Source: Pseudomonas sp. PDM04
Lineage (GTDB): Bacteria > Pseudomonadota > Gammaproteobacteria > Pseudomonadales > Pseudomonadaceae
NCBI RefSeq assembly: GCF_014851765.1
Contig: NZ_JACVAI010000006.1
Location: forward strand, 186,001 to 250,000
DNA length: 64,000 bases
Reading direction: 5' to 3'
Made by a program: the position numbers and the translations under genes. How positions within the stretch are numbered: position 1 is the stretch's first letter; the number at the start of each line of letters is the position of its first letter. Below, piece after piece: positions 26,032 to 34,742 of this stretch. The notes under the pieces were generated by a model. That model was given only the letters and a program-made list of their open reading frames with translations. It had not been told where the DNA came from and did not search any database.

Positions 26032-26575
26032 GCAGCGCCGGCGTCGTCCATTTCAACATCAAGGGCTGCGCGATCTGCGGCGCCAGCGTCTCCAGGCATT
26101 CCCCCAGGGTACGAACGTCAAAGTGTTGCAAGCCCGCCTCGTGCGCACGGTTCGTCCACACCACGGCGTAGCGGTCGAGGATGTCGACCATGGCCTCCCG
26201 TGCAAAACCGGGAGAGGCCGCCAGCGCAGCCAGCTCACGGAACGCCTGCTCCACGGCGCCGGGCCACAGCACGATGCCCACCGTGCTCGGGTGCGCACCG
26301 TGCTGGTGAATTCGGTGCGCAGTGCCCGCCTGCAGTTTCACCGCCTCGCCCTCCCTGAGCAGGACCTGCCGCTGGCGACCCGTGCGCACCTCCAGCTCGC
26401 CCTTGAGCGCCACCACCCACTTGCTCTCTCGTCGATGCATCAACGGCAGGTTATGCCCGTGCAAAGGCAGTTCAAAGCGCATGGCTGTCGCGACCCCGCC
26501 GATGCTGGCCTGAGGCACGTCGATCCAGAGCGGATAGCCACCGGGCACCAGCAGCAGCCTTTCTGATTGTTCCAT
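26015..26575 (-). CDS. Cupin-domain protein
   Basis: The 186-residue protein has a single cupin barrel in its first 110 residues (LPLHGHNLPLMHRRESKWVV and LREGEAVKLQAGTAHRIHQHG) with His/Glu residues that could bind a metal. The C-terminal 70 residues are helical and unassigned. Function is not evident. I use the ATG at 26573-26575; an in-frame TTG at 26584 is the alternative. It lies downstream of the two LysR genes on the same strand, with a 136-bp gap, and its end overlaps nitA. Confidence 0.75.
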   Translation of the reverse strand: MEQSERLLLVPGGYPLWIDVPQASIGGVATAMRFELPLHGHNLPLMHRRESKWVVALKGELEVRTGRQRQVLLREGEAVKLQAGTAHRIHQHGAHPSTVGIVLWPGAVEQAFRELAALAASPGFAREAMVDILDRYAVVWTNRAHEAGLQHFDVRTLGECLETLAPQIAQPLMLKWTTPALLNPTA

Positions 26576-26711
26576 GTCGGTCAATGCCCTCGAATGATCC
26601 AGCGTCGCCCGGCTCGGCCAGCGCGCTCGATGTCGATAACCGCCGCTTCAGACCACTGGTGCAGAACCCGCAGATCTGCGCCGTCTGTGTCCGCCATTGA
26701 AGCGTGTTGGA

Positions 26712-27620
26712 TTACCCGTCGAGCCGCATCGCCGGATGCTCGCGTAACCGATCGACGACATAGTTGACGAAACTGCGCACACGCATCGAGGCGTTGCGTC
26801 TTTCCCGGTAGACCACGTGCACCGGCATCGACGGCGGGTCATAGGCGTGCAGCACCCTGCGTAATCGGCCTGCCTTCAAATAGTCGTACAACGGATAGCT
26901 CAGGCAACGGGTGACCCCGGCGCCATTGGCCGCCGCATCGATGGCTGTTTGTAACGTGGCGCAACTCAGGCGCGTGCGTGCCTTGACGATGAAAGGTTCG
27001 CCCTGATTCTGAAACGGCCATTGCACGCTGTTCTGGTTGGGCTGCGTGGCGATCAACCGATGGTTGCAAAGGTCTTCGGGAACGTCGGGCTCACCATGCA
27101 GCGCAAAGTAATCGGGGCTGGCACAGACAATCGACTGGACATGCCCCACGGGCCGGGCAATCAACGATGAATTGGGCAGGTTCCCCACCAGCACCGCCAC
27201 GTCCACCCCTTCCTCGTACAGGTTGGCGGAGCGGTCGTGGTAGCGCGCGAAAATACCGACCTCGGGGTACAGATCCATGTAGCCGGTCAGCACCGGCGTC
27301 ATCACGTAACGGCTGAACAGCAAGGGCAACAACACCGTCAGGTTGCCCTGGGCCTGGACATGCAGGCCTTTGGCAGACGCCTCGGCCTCGTCGACCGCCT
27401 TGAGGATGCGTGAAGCATCGGCCATGAACGCCGCCCCGGCTTCGGTGAGGGTGATGCCTCGGGTGCTTCGCAGCAGTAACGTGACGCCCAGTCGCGCCTC
27501 CAGCCGGGCGACCGCGCGCATGACCGTCGGCCCGGACACGTTGAGACGCCGTGCCGCCGACGCGAGGCTGGGGCGTTCGGACAGCGCAGTGAACATCAGC
27601 ATCTCATGGTAGCGATCCAT
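26712..27620 (-). CDS. LysR-family transcriptional regulator (second of a coupled pair)
   Basis: The 302-residue protein has a LysR wHTH at residues 1-60 (FTALSERPSLASAARRLNVS then GPTVMRAVARLEARLGVTLL), a linker helix and a periplasmic-binding-protein-like effector domain. It is 302 residues, the usual size. Its ATG overlaps the stop of the preceding LysR gene by one base (TGATG), so the two are translationally coupled. Both belong to the CrgA/AaeR-like group that shares the MDRxxEMxxF start. The targets are unknown. Confidence 0.9.
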   Translation of the reverse strand: MDRYHEMLMFTALSERPSLASAARRLNVSGPTVMRAVARLEARLGVTLLLRSTRGITLTEAGAAFMADASRILKAVDEAEASAKGLHVQAQGNLTVLLPLLFSRYVMTPVLTGYMDLYPEVGIFARYHDRSANLYEEGVDVAVLVGNLPNSSLIARPVGHVQSIVCASPDYFALHGEPDVPEDLCNHRLIATQPNQNSVQWPFQNQGEPFIVKARTRLSCATLQTAIDAAANGAGVTRCLSYPLYDYLKAGRLRRVLHAYDPPSMPVHVVYRERRNASMRVRSFVNYVVDRLREHPAMRLDG

Positions 27621-28540
27621 CAGGTTGGGCCTTGTGCACTGGGGATCAGGGCTTCATCACGCTCCAGCCGTTCAACGAGGAAGTCGACGAAGGTCCGAAC
27701 TTTCGCGGCCACCCGGTTGCTCTTCTGATACACCACATGAATCGGCAACGCTGGCGGTTCGAAGTCTTCGAGGACCAGTTCCAGTTCACCGGCGCCGACA
27801 CGGCTGGCCACCTGGTAGGACAGCACCCGTGTCAGGCCCCAGCCGCGGCTGGCAATATTGATCGCGGCCTGATTGGCGGTGACGACCAGGCGCGGGTTGA
27901 AACGAAAACTCAGGGGGTTGGAATCCTTCATGAACACCCAATCGCTGAGCAAATGGCTGGCAGAAGACATCACGATGTTGGCCGAACTCAAGTCTTCAGG
28001 GTGCTTCGGGCGGCCATAGCGCTCGAAATAGGCGGGAGCGGCGCAGATCACCTGGCGCACCTCACCGACCTTGATCGCATTCAGATTGTTCTCTCGCAAA
28101 TGACCGATGCGGATCGCCACGTCGATGCCTTCATCGGCCATGCTGACCACGCGATCGACGAACATCGCGTTAAGGTGCACCGAGGGGTACTGGTCCAGGT
28201 AATCGGCCATCAGCGGGGCAATGTACAACTCGCCGAACAATACCGATGCCGTCACGGTCAGCAGCCCGCAAGGCACCGAGTAGCTGCCGGCGGCGGCCTC
28301 TTCGGCTTCGTCGAGTTCGCCCAGGATGCGCCGGCAGTCTTCCAGGTAACGTTGCCCGGCTTCGGTCAGGTGCAGGCTGCGAGTGGTTCGAGACAACAAC
28401 TGAGTGCCGATCCGTTCTTCCATTGCGGCAATGGCGCGGGTCACGCTCGGTGGCGAAATCCTCAGCGAACGTGCAGCGGCAGCAAACCCCTCTTCCTCTG
28501 CAACGGCCATAAAAATCTGCATTTCCTGGAAGCGATCCAT
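27620..28540 (-). CDS. LysR-family transcriptional regulator (first of a coupled pair)
   Basis: The 306-residue protein has a LysR wHTH (EMQIFMAVAEEEGFAAAARS, then SPPSVTRAIAAMEERIGTQL) and a C-terminal effector-binding domain. I start at the ATG at 28538-28540, as 85 upstream residues in the open frame are Arg/Pro-rich and read through the intergenic region. It resembles the next gene closely in architecture, suggesting tandem duplication. It lies 169 bp after the GST gene on the same strand, so it may also regulate it or the oxidoreductase upstream (inference). Confidence 0.9.
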   Translation of the reverse strand: MDRFQEMQIFMAVAEEEGFAAAARSLRISPPSVTRAIAAMEERIGTQLLSRTTRSLHLTEAGQRYLEDCRRILGELDEAEEAAAGSYSVPCGLLTVTASVLFGELYIAPLMADYLDQYPSVHLNAMFVDRVVSMADEGIDVAIRIGHLRENNLNAIKVGEVRQVICAAPAYFERYGRPKHPEDLSSANIVMSSASHLLSDWVFMKDSNPLSFRFNPRLVVTANQAAINIASRGWGLTRVLSYQVASRVGAGELELVLEDFEPPALPIHVVYQKSNRVAAKVRTFVDFLVERLERDEALIPSAQGPT

Positions 28541-28667
28541 GGGCAACCCGATTGTGATTGAGGTTCTGCGGCGCGTACTGAGCAATCTGCCAGTATTGTC
28601 GTCGATGGCGACTTTCGCACGCTTGGGGATGAAAGAAGTGCGCTGGGGTAGCGACTTGAACGGGGAT

Positions 28668-28699
28668 GGGGCTGGCCGGAAAACCTTGCGACCAGCCCC
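28668..28699 (-). terminator. Possible hairpin after the GST gene
   Basis: GGGGCTGG (28668-28675) and CCAGCCCC (28692-28699) form a perfect 8-bp stem with a 16-nt loop just below the GST stop. There is no U-run behind it, so intrinsic termination is uncertain. Confidence 0.35.
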
Positions 28700-28709
28700 G
28701 CGACCAGAC

Positions 28710-29339
28710 TCAGGCGTGTTGCAAGCCCACCGCCGTGCGCTGCATGCCGACAAAACGTGGCAACGCTTCGACACGTGCCAGCCAGGCACGGACATTCGGG
28801 TAATCGCTCAACGAGACATTGCCCTCCGGCGCGTGGGCCACGTAGGTGTAAGCGGCCACATCGGCAATGGTCGGTTGGTCACCGGCCAGGAATTGGCTTT
28901 GGCCCAGCTCCTCTTCCATCACTTTGAGCAAGCCGTGAGAGCGGCCAATCACGTCTTCGGCGTTGTAACCGGCACCAAACACGGTGATCAAGCGCGCGGC
29001 GGCTGGCCCCGAGTTGATCTGGCCGGCGGCCACGGAAAGCCAGCGCTGGACCTTGGCCCTGGCGAGCGGATCGCTGGGCAACCACTGGTCGTTGTCATAT
29101 TTTTCGGCGAGGTAGATCAGGATGGCGTTCGAATCCGCCAGCACGACGCCATCGTCATCAATGACCGGCACCTGACCAAAGCGGTTGAGCGCCAGGAATT
29201 CAGGGGTTTTGTGCGCACCCTTCATCAGGTCCACGTCGATCAGTTCGGTGGGCAACCCAAGCAGGGACAGCATCAATTCGACACGGTGAGAGTGGCCGGA
29301 CAATGGATGACGGTACAGCATGATCGCTTTCTGGGACAT
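28710..29339 (-). CDS. Glutathione S-transferase
   Basis: The 209-residue cytoplasmic protein has a thioredoxin-like N-terminal domain (AIMLYRHPLSGHSHRVELML, with cis-Pro in FGQVPVIDDDG and the glutathione-contact DSNAILIYLAEKY) and an alpha-helical C-terminal domain. It conjugates or reduces electrophiles with glutathione; the substrate is unknown. I use the ATG at 29337-29339 with AAGGAGT upstream; an in-frame start 93 nt earlier is unlikely. The large redox fusion gene lies 266 bp upstream on the same strand, separated by a long REP hairpin. Confidence 0.93.
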   Translation of the reverse strand: MSQKAIMLYRHPLSGHSHRVELMLSLLGLPTELIDVDLMKGAHKTPEFLALNRFGQVPVIDDDGVVLADSNAILIYLAEKYDNDQWLPSDPLARAKVQRWLSVAAGQINSGPAAARLITVFGAGYNAEDVIGRSHGLLKVMEEELGQSQFLAGDQPTIADVAAYTYVAHAPEGNVSLSDYPNVRAWLARVEALPRFVGMQRTAVGLQHA

Positions 29340-29497
29340 GACGGACTCCTTGTTGGCTTTCTGATGGCTCGGCACGGTCGTGACGATGGGGCTATCCTCC
29401 GCTCCCTTAACAAACAGCGGAATCACCAGCATTTACAATCCAGCATTTCATTTTCTGGAATGGTGAGTGGGCAGATTTTGAAATGACACCAAACAGC

Positions 29498-29584
29498 GTG
29501 GGAGCGAGCCTGCTCGCGATGGTGGTAGATCAGTCGATACACAGGTGACTGAAATCACGCCATCGCGAGCAGGCTCGCTCCCAC
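29498..29584. repeat. REP inverted pair, perfect 25-bp arms
   Basis: Two REP elements face each other: 29498-29522 and 29560-29584 are exact reverse complements over 25 bp, with a 37-nt loop that itself contains GTGA...TCAC. In RNA this makes a very stable stem and may stop or protect the transcript of the redox fusion gene that ends at 29606. Confidence 0.85.
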
Positions 29585-29605
29585 AGGGCAGCCAATGGAT
29601 GCGCT

Positions 29606-31753
29606 TCAAATATCCAGGATCAGCGTTTCGCTACCCTCTGCCGGCACCGAGCAGCAGATCAACACTTCATCCGCCGCCAACCCTTGCTCCGGCGTATTCA
29701 GATAATGCACCTGGCCGCTGCTCAACTTCGTCTTGCAGGTGCCGCAAGAGCCGCCGCGACAGCTGAACTCCGGACTCAGGCCGCGTGCCTCCGCCAGTTC
29801 CAGCAGGGTCCCGGCGCCGGGTTCCCAGCGGGCTTCCTTGCCCGAGGTGGCGAACAGCACTTTCACCGCCTCGGTGGCCATGGGCACCTGCGGCGTTGCG
29901 GGGACACTGACTTCGGCGTCACGAACCAGCGTGGACGGGCCGAAGGTTTCCGCATGAATGCGATCGTCGGGGATGCGCAACCTGCGCAGGCCGTCGTACA
30001 GCGCCTGGGTGAAACTGCCCGGGCCGCACAGGTAGAAGTCATAGTCATCGAGCGGCAGCAGGGCCTTGAGCAGGTCGATATCGATCCGGCCCGCCACGTC
30101 ATAACTGTCCTCGGCACCGGAAGTGGGCGGTTGGCTGACCACGCGCAGGACCTGGACCTGGCCCCCCGCCCGCGCCACCAGCTCATCGATTTCAGCACGG
30201 AACGCCAGGTCGGCCACCGAGCGGCTGCTTTGCACCAGCCATGTCGGGCGCATGCGGCTGATGCGTTTGCCCTGGTAAACCACTTCACGCAGCATCGACA
30301 ACAGCGGCGTGATCCCCACGCCCGCCGCCAGCAGCACCAGGGGCCGGCGTTCGGCAGCCTGGACGGTGAAATGCCCCTGGGGCGCCCTCGCCTCGATCCA
30401 GTCGCCGACCTGGATGCGATCATGCAGGTGCGAAGAGATCAGGCCATCGCGCTTGACGCTGATGCGCAGGAATTCATCCGAGGAGGCGCTGGAAACGCTG
30501 TAGGTACGAATGGACGGCGCCGGCTGCCCGTCCAGCGAGAGCCGTATCGGCAAGTGTTGCCCCGGCTCGAACCCTGGCAGGCCAAGCCCGTCATCGGGTT
30601 CCAGGTAGAACGAGCGAATGCTGCGGCTTTCATCGACGACGCGCGCCACCCGCAGGGGCCGCCAGTGGTTGCGCAGGGATTCAGCGCGCAAGCGCTCGGC
30701 CGCCTGCTCCCAGCTGCCGGTCATCAACGAATTGGGCGACTCGCCTTCGTCCTCGTCCACCCAACGCAGCGGGATTGCCGCCTGGCGGTAAACAATGCGT
30801 TGCGGCTTGAAACGCCACAGGCGTTCGGCGCCCTGGAACGCGGCAATCTCGGGATCGTCCAGCAGCACCTCGGCGCTACCGCTCATTTGCAGCAGGTCAC
30901 CGCTCTGGAAATCGATGAACAGCAGCCCGGCGCGGGGGTTGAGCAGGATGTTGCCCAAGGTGTTGAAAAACAGGTTGCCGGAGAAATCCGGGATGGTCAG
31001 TGTGCCGTCCGCGTCCATCCGCACAAAACCGGGCTTGCCGCCGCGATGGGAGGCATCGACCTGATTGTGGCCATCGCGCTCGACGTAGGTGGCGACATAA
31101 AACGAATCGGCGCCGGTGATCATGCGCTGTACCTGCGAATCCGCCAGGGTCAGTTCAAGCAAGGTGTCGGCGACGTCGTCGACGAAACCATACTGACGCA
31201 GGTTGATGTAGCGCGGGCAATTGCCGTAGGCCTGGGTAACCTCGATTTCGATGCCTTCACTCCGCTCGCGTAGTACGTTGCCATTCATGCGGTTGCGCCG
31301 GCGGGTGTGCAACTCGATACCGAGCATGCCAATGGCATCGCCGGCCTTCATCCCCGCCTCGGCCGGGTCGTTGGGTTGTGGCTGCAGATCGATGTGCAGG
31401 ATTTGCGGCGTCGGGGAACGCATGAAGCCGGGCTCGCCGGTGCGAAGGGTGGCCCAGACATCGCCCTGCCGATCCACGGCGCCCAGCACCACGAAAGGCA
31501 GCTGGTGGTAGAACTCGCGGTGTTGATCCGGCATCCAGGTACGGGACAGTTGCCGCTCGCCGACCCCCACCATCATGTCGACGGCGCCCACGGTGCGTTG
31601 CAAAGTCAGCTCACCCTCGTGCCAGGGGGAGGATGGTGCTTTCGAGACTTCGTCCATAGCGGCTCTCCTCGCGCCCGCAGCGTCAACCATCACGTCAGCG
31701 GCCAGGGTGATGAGTGCCCCCTCCTGGGCGGAGGGGACTGGGTGAGCGCTCAT
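29606..31753 (-). CDS. PNPOx-like / ferredoxin reductase / 2Fe-2S ferredoxin fusion protein
   Basis: The 715-residue protein has three modules. Residues about 60-330 form a pyridoxamine-phosphate-oxidase-like split barrel (FLDFQSGDLLQMSGSAEV-type strands, a likely FMN site). Residues about 380-620 are an FAD/NAD(P) ferredoxin-reductase unit with RTYSVSS, AAGVGITPLLSMLRE and YLCGPGSF. The last 90 are a plant-type 2Fe-2S ferredoxin with C665, C670, C673 and a Cys at 700 or 701. Electrons would flow NAD(P)H-FAD-2Fe-2S; the role of the FMN module is unclear. The ATG at 31751-31753 has AAGGTG upstream; the longer open frame reads into TrmK and is not coding. Confidence 0.88.
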   Translation of the reverse strand: MSAHPVPSAQEGALITLAADVMVDAAGARRAAMDEVSKAPSSPWHEGELTLQRTVGAVDMMVGVGERQLSRTWMPDQHREFYHQLPFVVLGAVDRQGDVWATLRTGEPGFMRSPTPQILHIDLQPQPNDPAEAGMKAGDAIGMLGIELHTRRRNRMNGNVLRERSEGIEIEVTQAYGNCPRYINLRQYGFVDDVADTLLELTLADSQVQRMITGADSFYVATYVERDGHNQVDASHRGGKPGFVRMDADGTLTIPDFSGNLFFNTLGNILLNPRAGLLFIDFQSGDLLQMSGSAEVLLDDPEIAAFQGAERLWRFKPQRIVYRQAAIPLRWVDEDEGESPNSLMTGSWEQAAERLRAESLRNHWRPLRVARVVDESRSIRSFYLEPDDGLGLPGFEPGQHLPIRLSLDGQPAPSIRTYSVSSASSDEFLRISVKRDGLISSHLHDRIQVGDWIEARAPQGHFTVQAAERRPLVLLAAGVGITPLLSMLREVVYQGKRISRMRPTWLVQSSRSVADLAFRAEIDELVARAGGQVQVLRVVSQPPTSGAEDSYDVAGRIDIDLLKALLPLDDYDFYLCGPGSFTQALYDGLRRLRIPDDRIHAETFGPSTLVRDAEVSVPATPQVPMATEAVKVLFATSGKEARWEPGAGTLLELAEARGLSPEFSCRGGSCGTCKTKLSSGQVHYLNTPEQGLAADEVLICCSVPAEGSETLILDI

Positions 31754-31844
31754 CTTCACCTTGAAGTGTCTGCGGCGGAATGGGCATGAATTGCAATCCA
31801 CTATTTCAGGAAATGAAATGGTGTCAGCCGCAGGTGAAACAGGG

Positions 31845-32540
31845 TCAAGCCAGCAGGTCGTTGATCCACCGGGTCTGCTGGCGTATCTCCTGCACTTTTT
31901 CCTCAGGCACAACTTGCCGCGCGCGCTGGAATTGCACCAGCGTCCGCTGTTTCTCGCGCAACAGGCGTTGCCACTTGTCAAGGAACGCCGGGCTGCGAAC
32001 CTGCAGCTGTACTGGGCCGAAGTACAGTTGCTCGGCGGTGTAGTGCACCGGCTCGCCGCGTTCGGCCACGATGATTTCGTAGTCGAAGCGGTTTTCCCGC
32101 AGCACTTCCTCGAACAGGATGCGGTAGCCATGGCTCATCAGCCATTGGCGCAGGGGTTGCTCCCCGCCATTGGGCTGCAGGATCAGACGCTCCACACCAC
32201 TGAGGCAGGCCTTGCCGCTGTCGAGGATGTCGCGGATCGTTTCACCGCCCATGCCGCAGAGGGTGATGACGGTGATGGCATCCGCCGGCTCGATCGCCGC
32301 CAGGCCATCGGCCAGGCGCACGCTGATCCACGGCTCCAGATCGCTCTCGCGCACGGTGCGTTCGGCGGCACGAAACGGCGTCAAGGCCACTTCGCCGGCC
32401 ACCGCCGCCGTGATGGCGCCACGGCGCATCAGCGCCACCGGCAGGTAACCGTGATCCGAGCCGATATCGGCCAGGCGTGCACCCGCCGGCACATGTGCGG
32501 CCACACGCTCCAGGCGCCTGGATAAAGTCTGTTGCTTCAA
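31845..32540 (-). CDS. trmK: tRNA (adenine(22)-N1)-methyltransferase TrmK
   Basis: The 231-residue protein is a Rossmann-fold methyltransferase with SAM motif ADIGSDHGYLPVALM, then GLAAIEPADAITVITLCGMG and LQPNGGEQPLRQWL, matching TrmK, followed by a helical C-terminal extension. TrmK methylates A22 in tRNA Leu and Ser. The start is a TTG (32538-32540) with AAGAGGGTGG upstream. I see no better ATG. It lies 91 bp before the redox fusion gene. Confidence 0.9.
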   Translation of the reverse strand: MKQQTLSRRLERVAAHVPAGARLADIGSDHGYLPVALMRRGAITAAVAGEVALTPFRAAERTVRESDLEPWISVRLADGLAAIEPADAITVITLCGMGGETIRDILDSGKACLSGVERLILQPNGGEQPLRQWLMSHGYRILFEEVLRENRFDYEIIVAERGEPVHYTAEQLYFGPVQLQVRSPAFLDKWQRLLREKQRTLVQFQRARQVVPEEKVQEIRQQTRWINDLLA

Positions 32541-32821
32541 CGACCACCCTCTTAAAGACGAACGACTGGCTCCCTCGGCCAGGCAGGGCCGCGATTCTGT
32601 CCGGCATCGCGGCGCAATTCAAATCCAAACGATCAGGCGCATCGCCCAACGGGGCGCGTCTTATTGACTGCAAAGGGTCTTTATAACCCCGCATCCCTGC
32701 TGTCATAAAGACTGCATCCGGGCTGAAACCCTTGTTTTACGGGGCCCTGGCATCTGGCCCACATCTTGAATAATCGGGTTCGGACTTAACACCAACTCAT
32801 GTTCATTCAGGATAAATAGCG

Positions 32822-33565
32822 ATGAGTAACGATTTCGAAGGACGTCTGGCGGTTGTCACCGGTGCCAGCTCCGGTATCGGTCTGGCCGTCACGGCCCGAC
32901 TTCTTGCACAGGGTGCCAGGGTTCTGGCCATGTCGCGGAAAATGGGTGGGCTGGAAGAACTGGCTCGACACTTTGCCGGGCAATTGACCTGGGTGTCTGG
33001 CGATGTCACGAAGGCACAAGACCTGGAACAACTGGCACAACACGCTTTGCGCCTGGGCCCGGTGCATTATCTGGTGCCGAATGCCGGCATCGCCGAGCTG
33101 GCCGACTGCCTCGACCTGCAAGCCTTCGATCGGCAGTGGGCCGTCAACGGTGCCGGCGCGCTGAATACCTTGGCCCACCTGCGCGGGAACCTGGCCAACC
33201 CGGCATCGGTGGTGTTCATCACCACGTTCCTGACCGGGGTGACCTTCCCAGGCCTGGCCGCCTACATTGCGTCCAAGGCCGCCCTGCAGGCGCATGCCCG
33301 CACACTGGCCGTCGAGTTGGCGCCCCAGGGAATCCGCATCAACATGGTGTCCCCGGGCCCGACCGCTACACCGATCTGGTCGACTCTGGGGCTCAATCAT
33401 CAGGACCTGGCCAATGTCGCCACTCAGGTGAACAAGCGCCTTATCGGCGGTGAGTTCCTCGAAGCCGGTGCGGTGGCCGACGTTGTCCTGTTCCAGCTGA
33501 GCAACGGCGCCAGAAGTGTGTATGGCCAGGATTGGGTCGTCGACAGAGGCTACACCGTCCGCTGA
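32822..33565 (+). CDS. SDR-family oxidoreductase with altered catalytic serine
   Basis: The 247-residue protein has the SDR Rossmann motif VVTGASSGIGLAV, NAG in VPNAGIAE and the catalytic YIASKAAL. At the position 13 residues before the Tyr, where SDRs carry Ser, this protein has Thr (FITTFLTG). C-terminal PGP and GATATPIW match classical SDRs. It is probably a cytoplasmic NAD(P)H-dependent reductase; the substrate is unknown. It stands alone, with REP elements downstream. Confidence 0.88.
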   Translation: MSNDFEGRLAVVTGASSGIGLAVTARLLAQGARVLAMSRKMGGLEELARHFAGQLTWVSGDVTKAQDLEQLAQHALRLGPVHYLVPNAGIAELADCLDLQAFDRQWAVNGAGALNTLAHLRGNLANPASVVFITTFLTGVTFPGLAAYIASKAALQAHARTLAVELAPQGIRINMVSPGPTATPIWSTLGLNHQDLANVATQVNKRLIGGEFLEAGAVADVVLFQLSNGARSVYGQDWVVDRGYTVR

Positions 33566-33569
33566 CATC

Positions 33570-33700
33570 CCGCAGGAGCGGGCTCGCTCGCGATGGGCGC
33601 CGACGAAAGCGTTGGCTGCCCGGGCGTTTTTTCGTGAGCAGGCTCGCTCCCATGAGCGGCTGCGCTGGATCTGCAGGAGCGAACAAGCTCGCGTCTGCAG
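33570..33700. repeat. Cluster of REP elements
   Basis: Three REP-like cores lie between the SDR gene and the converging chemoreceptor-like gene: GCAGGAGCGGGCTCGCTCGC (from about 33571), an opposite copy with GTGAGCAGGCTCGCTCCCAT (about 33632-33651), and GCAGGAGCGAACAAGCTCGC (from about 33672). Confidence 0.75.
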
Positions 33701-33713
33701 AGGGGCGGTCAGG

Positions 33714-34742
33714 TCATTCGGGCAATTGCTGCTCAATCACCCCGTACCAGCCCATGCCGGGATAGGTCTCAAAGCCAGGCGTGAGTGAGTAGCCCTGCAG
33801 GGCGTTATTGGGTTGTACGCTGTAGCCAGAGGCCTGGCCCGCTTTGGTCGTCAGGGCAATGCGTTGCCCGAGCGAGGCCTGAGGATTGGAGCTGGCCAGG
33901 ATGTTATTGCTGGCATCGACCATCATGACGCAACTGCGCGAACGTTCTTCCTCGGTCAATCGCACGCCGTTGATGATGGACCTGGCCTGGTTCTCCCAGT
34001 CGAAGAAAATGCCGATCACACCCATCACCGGACCTTGGGCATTGCTGCGCACTGCCGCGCTGAAGGCGCAGGTTTGTGCACTATTGAGCAACGGTTCGAC
34101 GCAGACATTGCCGGCATGATACTGGTCGCTGCGGGTGTGTTGCAGCGCCATCCGGAACCAGGGCGCGTCGCTGACATTGGCGCCGACGGTCTTGCCATAA
34201 ACACTGGAGCGGCCGGTGGCAATGACACGGCCACGGGTGTCCGCAAGCCAGATATCCAGATAGACCGTGTAGCTGTCGAGAATGATGCCCAGGCGTTCAC
34301 AGGCGTAGGCGCAGGCCTGTTCGTCGGCAGACTTGAGGGCATCGACCAGCGAGGCATCGGTCGCCCACCAGCGGACATCGCAGGTCCGCTCGTAGAGGTT
34401 GCGATCCATGATTTCGATCATGTTCAGCGACAGATCGGCCAAGCGCTGTCCGCGCACGTCAAAGCACATGCCCTCCCCCAGTGCGGTCAACTCATTGACG
34501 GATGCCTGGAGGTCTTCGGTCATGGTGCCGGCGATCCTCGAAATACGCTCGGAGATCACCTTGACCTCTTCAGCCACCACGGCAAACCCCTGGCCGGCCT
34601 TGCCTGCGTGGGCGGCCTCGATCAAGGCATTGATTGCAAGCAGGCGGGTCTGGCGAGTGATCATCTGGATATCGCTGATGCCACGGTTTGCCAACGCTTC
34701 GACTTCCCGCGACAACGTGACAATTCGTTCTGGTTCGATCAT
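33714..34742 (-). CDS. Soluble chemoreceptor-like protein with C-terminal Cache sensor
   Basis: The 342-residue protein begins with a short MCP signalling hairpin (residues about 1-95) containing the conserved tip INALIEAAHAGKAGQGFAVVA, then a sensor of the Cache type (about 115-340: DIWLADTRGRVIATGR, VIGIFFDWENQARSIINGVR, ending WYGVIEQQLPE). No transmembrane segment or signal peptide is seen, so the sensor lies in the cytoplasm. In usual chemoreceptors the Cache domain is N-terminal and periplasmic, so the order is reversed. Partners would be CheA/CheW (inference). No chemotaxis genes are adjacent. Confidence 0.82.
   Translation of the reverse strand: MIEPERIVTLSREVEALANRGISDIQMITRQTRLLAINALIEAAHAGKAGQGFAVVAEEVKVISERISRIAGTMTEDLQASVNELTALGEGMCFDVRGQRLADLSLNMIEIMDRNLYERTCDVRWWATDASLVDALKSADEQACAYACERLGIILDSYTVYLDIWLADTRGRVIATGRSSVYGKTVGANVSDAPWFRMALQHTRSDQYHAGNVCVEPLLNSAQTCAFSAAVRSNAQGPVMGVIGIFFDWENQARSIINGVRLTEEERSRSCVMMVDASNNILASSNPQASLGQRIALTTKAGQASGYSVQPNNALQGYSLTPGFETYPGMGWYGVIEQQLPE

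Noticed and set aside
31754..32131. 126-residue upstream extension of the redox fusion gene
   Set aside because: It is an antisense-frame reading through TrmK with unusual Cys/Ser/Arg composition. A proper ATG with a ribosome site lies at 31753.
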